NCBI GenBank assembly: GCA_030435675.1
Contig: CM059624.1
Location: forward strand, 223,218-287,217
Reading direction: 5' to 3'
Length of the DNA stretch: 64,000 nt
Origin: Steinernema hermaphroditum
Taxonomy: Eukaryota > Nematoda > Chromadorea > Rhabditida > Steinernematidae
Of the stretch, positions 24,749 to 34,484 are shown piece by piece. Under the pieces are notes generated by a model that was given only the letters and a program-made list of their open reading frames with translations, searched no databases and was not told the origin of the DNA. The position numbers and the translations under genes were made by a program. Position 1 is the stretch's first letter; each line of letters opens with the position of its first letter.

Positions 24749-25783
24749 TTGGAGCAGGATGGGTCAGATGCAGAGCTCTTGGTGTGAGCAAGGGCCCTGC
24801 TGTCTCGAATTGAAAGTTTTGCAGGAAACTAAGATAGTCCACAGGAAATCCAACGAGAGTAGGCGCGTTCGATCAGGCTCGTGCAGTTCTATAAGATGGA
24901 ATCATAAAAATGCTATGGTACTTTGGAGCAGGAGGGTCAGATGCAGAGCTCTTGGTGTGAGCAAGGGCCCTGCTGTCTCGAATTGAAAGTTTTGCAGGAA
25001 ACTAAGATAGTCCACAGGAAATCCAACGAGAATAGGCGCGTTCGATCAGGCTCGTGCAGTTCTACAAGATGGAATCATAAAAATGCTATGGTACTTTGGA
25101 GCAGGAGGGTCAGATGCAGAACTCTTTGTATGATCAAGGGCCCTATCTGTCTCGAATTGAAAGTTTTGCAGGAAACTAAGATAGTCCACAGGAAATCCAA
25201 CGAGAGTAGGCGCGTTCGATCAGGCTCGTGCAGTTCTATAAGATCCAATCACAAAAATGCCATGGTACTTTGGAGCAGGAGGGTCAGATGCAGAGCTCTT
25301 GGTGTGAGCAAGGGCCCTGCTGTCTCGAATTGAAAGTTTTGCAGGAAACTAAGATAGTCCACAGTAATCCCAACGGGAATAGGCGCGTTCGATCAGGCTC
25401 GTGCAGTTCTACAAGATGGAATCATAAAAATGCTATGGTACTTTGGAGCAGGAGGGTCAGATGCAGAGCTCTTGGTGTGAGCAAGGGCCCTGTCTGTCTC
25501 GAATTGAAAGTTTTGCAGGAAACTAAGATAGTCCACAGTAATCCCAACGGGAATAGGTGCGTTCGATCAGGCTCGTGCAGTTCTACAAGATGGAATCATA
25601 AAAATGCTATGGTACTTTGGAGCAGGAGGGTCAGATGCAGAGCTCTTGGTGTGAGCAAGGGCCCTGCTGTCTCGAATTGAAAGTTTTGCAGGAAACTAAG
25701 ATAGTCCACAGCAAATCCAACGAGAGTAGGCGCGTTCAATCAGGCTCGTGCAGTTCTACAAGATGGAATCATAAAAATGCTAT

Positions 25784-25795
25784 GGTACTTTGGAG
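25784..25795 (+). repeat. Target-site duplication, left copy (GGTACTTTGGAG)
   Basis: The 12 bases GGTACTTTGGAG belong to the satellite monomer and are present again at 26403-26414, on the other side of the foreign sequence. Removing the insert and one copy restores a normal monomer reading through to CAGGATGGTCAG. This is the pattern of a transposition target-site duplication. Its 12-bp length is more like target-primed retroposition than the 5 bp of LTR elements. Confidence 0.8.
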
Positions 25796-25841
25796 GATCC
25801 TTTTATTTGTGTCCCCAGCGATCGGTCGGGTCGTCCACTCG

Positions 25842-25853
25842 CTCTCTCTCTCT
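25842..25853 (+). repeat. Short CT microsatellite in the insert
   Basis: Six CT dinucleotides in a row, of the kind often seen in plant 5' untranslated regions and in transposable elements. Too short for more to be said. Confidence 0.85.
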
Positions 25854-26334
25854 GAGGCTGTCTGGGCCGAATGAGTTGAGTGAGCGGTCGTTCTCGGCCG
25901 TCGTTGTTGGTGCAATGATCGCTTCCGGCTCCCAGAAGGCCTGGAACACCAGGGAGCCGTAGTTCCACCGTCTTGCCAAGAAGCTAGTCACTGCCGCCCG
26001 ACTCCACCCGCGCCGCCAGAGAAGTCGAAGTCTCGCTGAAAGTCCGCGCAGCCAGTCTGATGGTTCCCGGTTCGTCCGTTGTGCTTCACCGACGCGTTTC
26101 GTCGGATGCCGTTCTTCGCGTGTCTCCCGCGGAAACTGCCGAAGAAGCTCTTCAACTCCGACGTCCGCGCCGCCACCCGAGTTGAAGACAGATCCACTGT
26201 GCTCCACCGTCATCGGAATCAGCTCTTCGCATCTCTGATCCCCGCGCACACTGATGGGATCGCTGTGTTCTACTCTGATGTGCCGAAGCCAGAAGAAGAC
26301 CGGCGACTACGGAGTGACAATGTGTTTCTTGTGC

Positions 26335-26342
26335 ATATATAT
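26335..26342 (+). promoter_or_regulatory. TATA-like stretch in the insert
   Basis: ATATATAT within GTGCATATATATGACG. It lies 35 bp upstream of an AATAAA hexamer, a spacing seen in LTR promoter and R regions of plant retroelements. It could equally be chance AT-rich sequence in an otherwise GC-rich element. Confidence 0.35.
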
Positions 26343-26352
26343 GACGTCTCGC

Positions 26353-26366
26353 AAGGCGTAAGCCTT
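26353..26366 (+). repeat. Small inverted repeat (AAGGC-GTAA-GCCTT)
   Basis: A perfect 5-bp stem with a 4-base loop, between the TATA-like stretch and the AATAAA hexamer. It could be an RNA hairpin near the 3' end of the element's transcript. Function is inferred only from position. Confidence 0.5.
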
Positions 26367-26376
26367 AGATACGAGA

Positions 26377-26382
26377 AATAAA
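26377..26382 (+). terminator. Poly(A) signal AATAAA near the insert's 3' end
   Basis: A canonical AATAAA about 20 bases before the end of the insert. It sets the likely sense strand of the element as plus. It is followed by AAACTCGT, AAAACTCGT and AAACTC, a short repeated A-rich tail, then the right target-site duplication. This fits a 3' end made from a polyadenylated or tail-repeat transcript. Confidence 0.55.
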
Positions 26383-26402
26383 CTCGTAAAACTCGTAAAC
26401 TC
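26380..26402 (+). repeat. Short tandem tail of the insert
   Basis: Two and a half copies of AAACTCGT with one added A. Simple repeated 3' tails are known in several SINE and LINE families. The tail ends directly at the right target-site duplication. Confidence 0.6.
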
Positions 26403-26414
26403 GGTACTTTGGAG
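26403..26414 (+). repeat. Target-site duplication, right copy (GGTACTTTGGAG)
   Basis: Second copy of the 12-bp repeat that flanks the insert. The satellite continues after it in the same orientation and register (CAGGATGGTCAG). Confidence 0.8.
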
Positions 26415-28270
26415 CAGGATGGTCAGATGCAGAGCTCTTGGTGTGAGCAAGGGCCCTGCTGTCTCGAATTGAAAGTTTTGCAGGAAACTAAGATAGTCCA
26501 CAGGAAATCCAACGAGAGTAGGCGCGTTCGATCAGGCTCGTGCAGTTCTACAAGATGGAATCATAAAAATGCTATGGTACTTTGGAGCAGGATGGTCAGA
26601 TGCAGAGCTCTTGGTGTGAGCAAGGGCCCTGCTGTCTCGAATTGAAAGTTTTGCAGGAAACTAAGATAGTCCACAGGAAATCCAACGAGAGTAGGCGCGT
26701 TCGATCAGGCTCGTGCAGTTCTACAAGATCCAATCATAAAAATATTATTTGGAGCGGAGGGGTCAGATGCATAACTCTTTGTATGAACAAGGCCCTAACT
26801 GTCTCGAATTGAAAGTTTTGCAGGAAACTAAGATAGTCCGCAGGAAATCCAACGAGAGTAGGCGCGTTCGATCAGGCTCGTGCAGTTCTACAAGATGGAA
26901 TCATAAAAATGCTATGGTACTTTGGAGCAGGATGGTCAGATGCAGAGCTCTTGGTGTGAGCAAGGGCCCTGCTGTCTCGAATTGAAAGTTTTGCAGGAAA
27001 CTAAGATAGTCCACAGTAATCCCAACGGGAATAGGCGCGTTCGATCAGGCTCGTGCAGTTCTACAAGATGGAATCATAAAAATGCTATGGTACTTTGGAG
27101 CAGGAGGGTCAGATGCAGAGCTCTTGGTGTGAGCAAGGGCCCTGCTGTCTCGAATTGAAAGTTTTGCAGGAAACTAAGATAGTCCACAGCAAATCCAACG
27201 AGAGTAGGCGCGTTCAATCAGGCTCGTGCAGTTCTACAAGATGGAATCATAAAAATGCTATGGTACTTTGGAGCAGGAGGGTCAGATGCAGAGCTCTTGG
27301 TGTGAGCAAGGGCCCTGCTGTCTCGAATTGAAAGTTTTGCAGGAAACTAAGATAGTCCACAGCAAATCCAACGAGAGTAGGCGCGTTCAATCAGGCTCGT
27401 GCAGTTCTACAAGATGGAATCATAAAAATGCTATGGTACTTTGGAGCAGGATGGTCAGATGCAGAGCTCTTGGTGTGAGCAAGGGCCCTGCTGTCTCGAA
27501 TTGAAAGTTTTGCAGGAAACTAAGATAGTCCACAGGAAATCCAACGAGAGTAGGCGCGTTCGATCAGGCTCGTGCAGTTCTACAAGATGGAATCATAAAA
27601 ATGCTATGGTACTTTGGAGCAGGATGGTCAGATGCAGAGCTCTTGGTGTGAGCAAGGGCCCTGCTGTCTCGAATTGAAAGTTTTGCAGGAAACTAAGATA
27701 GTCCACAGGAAATCCAACGAGAGTAGGCGCGTTCGATCAGGCTCGTGCAGTTCTACAAGATCCAATCATAAAAATGTATGGTACTTTGGAGCGGAGGGGT
27801 CAGATGCATAACTCTTTGTATGAACAAGGCCCTAACTGTCTCGAATTGAAAGTTTTGCAGGAAACTAAGATAGTCCGCAGGAAATCCAACGAGAGTAGGC
27901 GCGTTCGATCAGGCTCGTGCAGTTCTACAAGATGGAATCATAAAAATGCTATGGTACTTTGGAGCAGGATGGTCAGATGCAGAGCTCTTGGTGTGAGCAA
28001 GGGCCCTGCTGTCTCGAATTGAAAGTTTTGCAGGAAACTAAGATAGTCCACAGGAAATCCAACGAGAGTAGGCGCGTTCGATCAGGCTCGTGCAGTTCTA
28101 CAAGATGGAATCATAAAAATGCTATGGTACTTTGGAGCAGGATGGTCAGATGCAGAGCTCTTGGTGTGAGCAAGGGCCCTGCTGTCTCGAATTGAAAGTT
28201 TTGCAGGAAACTAAGATAGTCCACAGGAAATCCAACGAGAGTAGGCGCGTTCGATCAGGCTCGTGCAGTT

Positions 28271-30192
28271 CTACAAGATCCAATCATAAAAATTATGGTA
28301 CTTTGGAGCGGAGGGGTCAGATGCATAACTCTTTGTATGAACAAGGCCCTAACTGTCTCGAATTGAAAGTTTTGCAGGAAACTAAGATAGTCCGCAGGAA
28401 ATCCAACGAGAGTAGGCGCGTTCGATCAGGCTCGTGCAGTTCTACAAGGTGGAATCATAAAAATGCTATGGTACTTTGGAGCAGGATGGTCAGATGCAGA
28501 GCTCTTGGTGTGAGCAAGGGCCCTGCTGTCTCGAATTGAAAGTTTTGCAGGAAACTAAGATAGTCCACAGTAATCCCAACGGGAATAGGCGCGTTCGATC
28601 AGGCTCGTGCAGTTCTACAAGATGGAATCATAAAAATGCTATGGTACTTTGGAGCAGGAGGGTCAGATGCAGAGCTCTTGGTGTGAGCAAGGGCCCTGCT
28701 GTCTCGAATTGAAAGTTTTGCAGGAAACTAAGATAGTCCACAGCAAATCCAACGAGAGTAGGCGCGTTCAATCAGGCTCGTGCAGTTCTACAAGATGGAA
28801 TCATAAAAAGGCTATGGTACTTGGGAGCAGGAGGGTCAGATGCAGAGCTCTTGGTGTGAGCAAGGGCCCTGCTGTCTCGAATTGAAAGTTTTGCAGGAAA
28901 CTAAGATAGTCCACAGGAAATCCAACGAGAGTAGGCGCGTTCGATCAGGCTCGTGCAGTTCTACAAGATGGAATCATAAAAATGCTATGGTACTTTGGAG
29001 CAGGATGGTCAGATGCAGAGCTCTTGGTGTGAGCAAGGGCCCTGCTGTCTCGAATTGAAAGTTTTGCAGGAAACTAAGATAGTCCACAGGAAATCCAACG
29101 AGAGTAGGCGCGTTCGATCAGGCTCGTGCAGTTCTACAAGATCCAATCATAAAAATCTATGGTACTTTGGAGCGGAGGGGTCAGATGCATAACTCTTTGT
29201 ATGAACAAGGCCCTAACTGTCTCGAATTGAAAGTTTTGCAGGAAACTAAGATAGTCCGCAGGAAATCCAACGAGAGTAGGCGCGTTCGATCAGGCTCGTG
29301 CAGTTCTACAAGATGGAATCACAAAAATGCCATGGTACTTTGGAGCAGGAGGGTCAGATGCAGAGCTCTTGGTGTGAGCAAGGGCCCTGCTGTCTCGAAT
29401 TGAAAGTTTTGCAGGAAACTAAGATAGTCCACAGGAAATCCAACGAGAGTAGGCGCGTTCGATCAGGCTCGTGCAGTTCTACAAGATGGAATCATAAAAA
29501 TGCTATGGTACTTTGGAGCAGGAGGGTCAGATGCAGAGCTCTTGGTGTGAGCAAGGGCCCTGCTGTCTCGAATTGAAAGTTTTGCAGGAAACTAAGATAG
29601 TCCACAGTAATCCCAACGGGAATAGGCGCGTTCAATCAGGCTCGTGCAGTTCTACAAGATCCAATCATAAAAATTGGAGCGGAGGGGTCAGATGCATAAC
29701 TCTTTGTATGAACAAGGCCCTAACTGTCTCGAATTGAAAGTTTTGCAGGAAACTAAGATAGTCCACAGGAAACCCAACGAGAGTAGGCGCGTTCGATCAG
29801 GCTCGTGCAGTTCTACAAGATGGAATCATAAAAATGCTATGGTACTTTGGAGCAGGAGGGTCAGATGCAGAGCTCTTGGTGTGAGCAAGGGCCCTGCTGT
29901 CTCGAATTGAAAGTTTTGCAGGAAACTAAGATAGTCCACAGTAATCCCAACGGGAATAGGCGCGTTCAATCAGGCTCGTGCAGTTCTACAAGATGGAATC
30001 ATAAAAATGCTATGGTACTTTGGAGCAGGAGGGTCAGATGCAGAACTCTTTGTATGAACAAGGCCCTATCTGTCTCGAATTGAAAGTTTTGCAGGAAACT
30101 AAGATAGTCCACAGGAAATCCAACGAGAGTAGGCGCGTTCGATCAGGCTCGTGCAGTTCTACAAGATGGAATCATAAAAATGCTATGGTACT
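28271..30192 (+). repeat. ~1.9-kb block, copy 1 (repeated at 32581-34484)
   Basis: Shares rare marks with 32581-34484: CAAGGTGGAATC (28447 and 32747), CTTGGGAGCAGG (near 28822 and 33121), and the same order of V2 types. The offset is 4310 bp at the start, 4300 after the first scrambled junction, 4289 after the second and 4292 after the third. The length changes fall at the junction hotspot; elsewhere I see only a few point changes (for example AAAAAGG against AAAAATG near 28806). Confidence 0.75.
29139..30190 (+). repeat. ~1-kb block B, copy 1 of 3
   Basis: A run of units with CCATGG, CAGTAATCCCAACGGGAAT with GTTCAATC, and GGAAACCCAACG marks. The same run occurs at 30339-31403 (offset 1200, then 1211) and at 33434-34484 (offset 4289, then 4292). 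In this copy the two hotspot alleles are CTATGGTACTTT and T. Confidence 0.75.
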
Positions 30193-30338
30193 TTGGAGCA
30201 GGATGGTCAGATGCAGAGCTCTTGGTGTGAGCAAGGGCCCTGCTGTCTCGAATTGAAAGTTTTGCAGGAAACTAAGATAGTCCACAGGAAATCCAACGAG
30301 AGTAGGCGCGTTCGATCAGGCTCGTGCAGTTCTACAAG

Positions 30339-31403
30339 ATCCAATCATAAAAATGCTATGGTACTTTGGAGCAGGAGGGGTCAGATGCATAACTCTTTGT
30401 ATGAACAAGGCCCTAACTGTCTCGAATTGAAAGTTTTGCAGGAAACTAAGATAGTCCGCAGGAAATCCAACGAGAGTAGGCGCGTTCGATCAGGCTCGTG
30501 CAGTTCTACAAGATGGAATCACAAAAATGCCATGGTACTTTGGAGCAGGAGGGTCAGATGCAGAGCTCTTGGTGTGAGCAAGGGCCCTGCTGTCTCGAAT
30601 TGAAAGTTTTGCAGGAAACTAAGATAGTCCACAGGAAATCCAACGAGAGTAGGCGCGTTCGATCAGGCTCGTGCAGTTCTACAAGATGGAATCATAAAAA
30701 TGCTATGGTACTTTGGAGCAGGAGGGTCAGATGCAGAGCTCTTGGTGTGAGCAAGGGCCCTGCTGTCTCGAATTGAAAGTTTTGCAGGAAACTAAGATAG
30801 TCCACAGTAATCCCAACGGGAATAGGCGCGTTCAATCAGGCTCGTGCAGTTCTACAAGATCCAATCATAAAAATTATGGTACTTTGGAGCGGAGGGGTCA
30901 GATGCATAACTCTTTGTATGAACAAGGGCCCTAACTGTCTCGAATTGAAAGTTTTGCAGGAAACTAAGATAGTCCACAGGAAACCCAACGAGAGTAGGCG
31001 CGTTCGATCAGGCTCGTGCAGTTCTACAAGATGGAATCATAAAAATGCTATGGTACTTTGGAGCAGGAGGGTCAGATGCAGAGCTCTTGGTGTGAGCAAG
31101 GGCCCTGCTGTCTCGAATTGAAAGTTTTGCAGGAAACTAAGATAGTCCACAGTAATCCCAACGGGAATAGGCGCGTTCAATCAGGCTCGTGCAGTTCTAC
31201 AAGATGGAATCATAAAAATGCTATGGTACTTTGGAGCAGGAGGGTCAGATGCAGAACTCTTTGTATGAACAAGGCCCTATCTGTCTCGAATTGAAAGTTT
31301 TGCAGGAAACTAAGATAGTCCGCAGGAAATCCAACGAGAGTAGGCGCGTTCGATCAGGCTCGTGCAGTTCTATAAGATGGAATCATAAAAATGCTATGGT
31401 ACT
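30339..31403 (+). repeat. ~1-kb block B, copy 2 of 3
   Basis: Same series of private marks as 29139-30190 and 33434-34484. Here the first junction is the normal GCTATGGTACTTT with GGAGCAGGAGGGG, and the second is TATGGTACTTT. An extra G (AACAAGGGCCCTAAC) near 30927 is also private to this copy. Confidence 0.75.
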
Positions 31404-31904
31404 TTGGAGCAGGAGGGTCAGATGCAGAGCTCTTGGTGTGAGCAAGGGCCCTGCTGTCTCGAATTGAAAGTTTTGCAGGAAACTAAGATAGTCCACAGGA
31501 AATCCAACGAGAGTAGGCGCGTTCGATCAGGCTCGTGCAGTTCTACAAGATCCAATCATAAAAATGCTATGGTACTTTGGAGCAGGAGGGTCAGATGCGG
31601 AACTCTTTGCATGAACAAGGCCCTATCTGTCTCGAATTGAAAGTTTTGCAGGAAACTAAGATAGTCCAAAGGAAATCCAACGAGAGTAGGCGCGTTCGAT
31701 CAGGCTCGTGCAGTTCTATAAGATCCAATCACAAAAATGCCATGGTACTTTGGAGCAGGAGGGTCAGATGCAGAGCTCTTGGTGTGAGTAAGGGCCCTGC
31801 TGTCTCGAATTGAAAGTTTTGCAGGAAACTAAGATAGTCCACAGGAAATCCAACGAGAGTAGGCGCGTTCAATCAGGCTCGTGCAGTTCTACAAGATGGA
31901 ATCA

Positions 31905-32604
31905 TAAAAATGCTATGGTACTTTGGAGCAGGAGGGTCAGATGCATAACTCTTTGTATGAACAAGGCCCTAACTGTCTCGAATTGAAAGTTTTGCAGGAA
32001 ACTAAGATAGTCCACAGGAAATCCAACGAGAGTAGGCGCGTTCGATCAGGCTCGTGCAGTTCTACAAGATCCAATCATAAAAATGCTATGGTACTTTGGA
32101 GCAGGAGGGTCAGATGCGGAACTCTTTGCATGAACAAGGCCCTATCTGTCTCGAATTGAAAGTTTTGCAGGAAACTAAGATAGTCCAAAGGAAATCCAAC
32201 GAGAGTAGGCGCGTTCGATCAGGCTCGTGCAGTTCTATAAGATCCAATCACAAAAATGCTATGGTACTTTGGAGCAGGAGGGTCAGATGCAGAGCTCTTG
32301 GTGTGAGTAAGGGCCCTGCTGTCTCGAATTGAAAGTTTTGCAGGAAACTAAGATAGTGCACAGGAAATCCAACGAGATTAGGCGCGTTCAATCAGGCTCG
32401 TGCAGTTCTACAAGATGGAATCATAAAAATGCTATGGTACTTTGGAGCAGGAGGGTCAGATGCAGAACTCTTTGTAAGAACAAGGCCCTATCTGTCTCGA
32501 ATTGAAAGTTTTGCAGGAAACTAAGATAGTCCACAGGAAATCCAACGAGAGTAGGCGCGTTCGATCAGGCTCGTGCAGTTCTACAAGATCCAATCATAAA
32601 AATT
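31905..32604 (+). repeat. Four-monomer block D, copy 1 of 3
   Basis: Marked by GATGCGGAACTC, AGTCCAAAGG, GTGTGAGTAAGG, AGTGCACAGG with GAGATTAGG, and TTTGTAAGAACAAGG in the same order as at 34640-35337 (offset 2723) and 41862-42563 (offset to the second copy 7224). The order of five rare marks makes common descent clear. The junction alleles differ: normal at the start here, T at the end. Confidence 0.75.
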
Positions 32605-34484
32605 GGAGCGGAGGGGTCAGATGCATAACTCTTTGTATGAACAAGGCCCTAACTGTCTCGAATTGAAAGTTTTGCAGGAAACTAAGATAGTCCGCAGGAA
32701 ATCCAACGAGAGTAGGCGCGTTCGATCAGGCTCGTGCAGTTCTACAAGGTGGAATCATAAAAATGCTATGGTACTTTGGAGCAGGATGGTCAGATGCAGA
32801 GCTCTTGGTGTGAGCAAGGGCCCTGCTGTCTCGAATTGAAAGTTTTGCAGGAAACTAAGATAGTCCACAGTAATCCCAACGGGAATAGGCGCGTTCGATC
32901 AGGCTCGTGCAGTTCTACAAGATGGAATCATAAAAATGCTATGGTACTTTGGAGCAGGAGGGTCAGATGCAGAGCTCTTGGTGTGAGCAAGGGCCCTGCT
33001 GTCTCGAATTGAAAGTTTTGCAGGAAACTAAGATAGTCCACAGCAAATCCAACGAGAGTAGGCGCGTTCAATCAGGCTCGTGCAGTTCTACAAGATGGAA
33101 TCATAAAAATGCTATGGTACTTGGGAGCAGGATGGTCAGATGCAGAGCTCTTGGTGTGAGCAAGGGCCCTGCTGTCTCGAATTGAAAGTTTTGCAGGAAA
33201 CTAAGATAGTCCACAGGAAATCCAACGAGAGTAGGCGCGTTCGATCAGGCTCGTGCAGTTCTACAAGATGGAATCATAAAAATGCTATGGTACTTTGGAG
33301 CAGGATGGTCAGATGCAGAGCTCTTGGTGTGAGCAAGGGCCCTGCTGTCTCGAATTGAAAGTTTTGCAGGAAACTAAGATAGTCCACAGGAAATCCAACG
33401 AGAGTAGGCGCGTTCGATCAGGCTCGTGCAGTTCTACAAGATCCAATCATAAAAATTGGAGCGGAGGGGTCAGATGCATAACTCTTTGTATGAACAAGGC
33501 CCTAACTGTCTCGAATTGAAAGTTTTGCAGGAAACTAAGATAGTCCGCAGGAAATCCAACGAGAGTAGGCGCGTTCGATCAGGCTCGTGCAGTTCTACAA
33601 GATGGAATCACAAAAATGCCATGGTACTTTGGAGCAGGAGGGTCAGATGCAGAGCTCTTGGTGTGAGCAAGGGCCCTGCTGTCTCGAATTGAAAGTTTTG
33701 CAGGAAACTAAGATAGTCCACAGGAAATCCAACGAGAGTAGGCGCGTTCGATCAGGCTCGTGCAGTTCTACAAGATGGAATCATAAAAATGCTATGGTAC
33801 TTTGGAGCAGGAGGGTCAGATGCAGAGCTCTTGGTGTGAGCAAGGGCCCTGCTGTCTCGAATTGAAAGTTTTGCAGGAAACTAAGATAGTCCACAGTAAT
33901 CCCAACGGGAATAGGCGCGTTCAATCAGGCTCGTGCAGTTCTACAAGATCCAATCATAAAAATAATTGGAGCGGAGGGGTCAGATGCATAACTCTTTGTA
34001 TGAACAAGGCCCTAACTGTCTCGAATTGAAAGTTTTGCAGGAAACTAAGATAGTCCACAGGAAACCCAACGAGAGTAGGCGCGTTCGATCAGGCTCGTGC
34101 AGTTCTACAAGATGGAATCATAAAAATGCTATGGTACTTTGGAGCAGGAGGGTCAGATGCAGAGCTCTTGGTGTGAGCAAGGGCCCTGCTGTCTCGAATT
34201 GAAAGTTTTGCAGGAAACTAAGATAGTCCACAGTAATCCCAACGGGAATAGGCGCGTTCAATCAGGCTCGTGCAGTTCTACAAGATGGAATCATAAAAAT
34301 GCTATGGTACTTTGGAGCAGGAGGGTCAGATGCAGAACTCTTTGTATGAACAAGGCCCTATCTGTCTCGAATTGAAAGTTTTGCAGGAAACTAAGATAGT
34401 CCGCAGGAAATCCAACGAGAGTAGGCGCGTTCGATCAGGCTCGTGCAGTTCTATAAGATGGAATCATAAAAATGCTATGGTACT
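32581..34484 (+). repeat. ~1.9-kb block, copy 2 (of 28271-30192)
   Basis: Duplicate of 28271-30192 by shared rare marks. It contains block B copy 3 (33434-34484). The last unit (34312 on) is closer to that at 31231, with AGTCCGCAGG and ATAAGATGG, so the history includes more than one exchange. Confidence 0.7.

Larger units (their letters stand above)
23302..25795 (+). repeat. Satellite array between gap and insert, plus orientation
   Basis: About 14.4 monomers in plus orientation, the reverse of everything left of the gap. Units alternate between a GTGTGAGC/GGGCCCTGCTG type and a TATGAACAAGGCCC type over much of the stretch. Several carry ATAAGATCCAATCACAAAAATG and CCATGG changes, listed here as separate short marks. 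The array stops at GGTACTTTGGAG, where the insert begins, and resumes in register on its other side. Confidence 0.95.
25796..26402 (+). mobile_element. 607-bp non-satellite insert, likely a retroposed element
   Basis: The only non-repetitive sequence in the window. It is GC- and CpG-rich through most of its length, starts GATCCTTTTATTTGTG, and has a short CT run near its 5' end. A TATA-like stretch, a small hairpin, AATAAA and an A-rich tail lie at the 3' end. It is flanked by a 12-bp direct repeat of the host monomer. The 3' poly(A)-signal arrangement and TSD length suggest a SINE, 5'-truncated LINE or other retroposed transcript. The compact TATA-hairpin-AATAAA order also resembles the R region of an LTR, but the ends are not TG/CA and no primer-binding site or second LTR is seen. 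I do not recognise the family. Two short open frames overlap it on opposite strands and neither looks like a known protein. Confidence 0.75.
26744..30885 (+). other. Scrambled junction alleles, cluster 1
   Basis: Bases found between AAAAAT and GGAGC, where the normal unit has GCTATGGTACTTT: ATTATTT (26744-26750), GTATGGTACTTT (27776-27787), TATGGTACTTT (28294-28304), CTATGGTACTTT (29157-29168), T (29675), TATGGTACTTT (30875-30885). All but the surrounding normal units are followed by GGAGCGGAGGGG and ATGCATAAC. One unit with ATGCATAAC (near 30356) keeps the normal 13 bases. The left edge at AAAAAT is the same each time and the right edge varies. Confidence 0.88.

Noticed and set aside
26069..26079. 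GGTTCGTCC, similar to a Pol III B box (tRNA-derived SINE)
   Set aside because: Only a partial match, more than 270 bp from the element's 5' end, and no A box found at the right spacing.
25803..26249. 148-codon minus-strand frame in the insert
   Set aside because: Arginine-rich and low in recognisable motifs, as expected from GC-rich noncoding sequence. It runs against the strand suggested by AATAAA and the tail. I recognise no domain, though a fragment of an unknown protein cannot be excluded.
26079..26381. 100-codon plus-strand frame in the insert
   Set aside because: Ends inside the AATAAA/tail region and runs through the TATA-like stretch; no recognisable domain. Probably chance.
25796..26402. 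Standard solo LTR
   Set aside because: No TG...CA ends at the boundaries defined by the 12-bp repeat, and a 5-bp target duplication does not fit. Kept only as an alternative.
26380..26402. Telomere-like repeat at the insert tail
   Set aside because: AAACTCGT-type units are not TTTAGGG/CCCTAAA and only about 2.5 copies exist; better explained as a retroposon tail.
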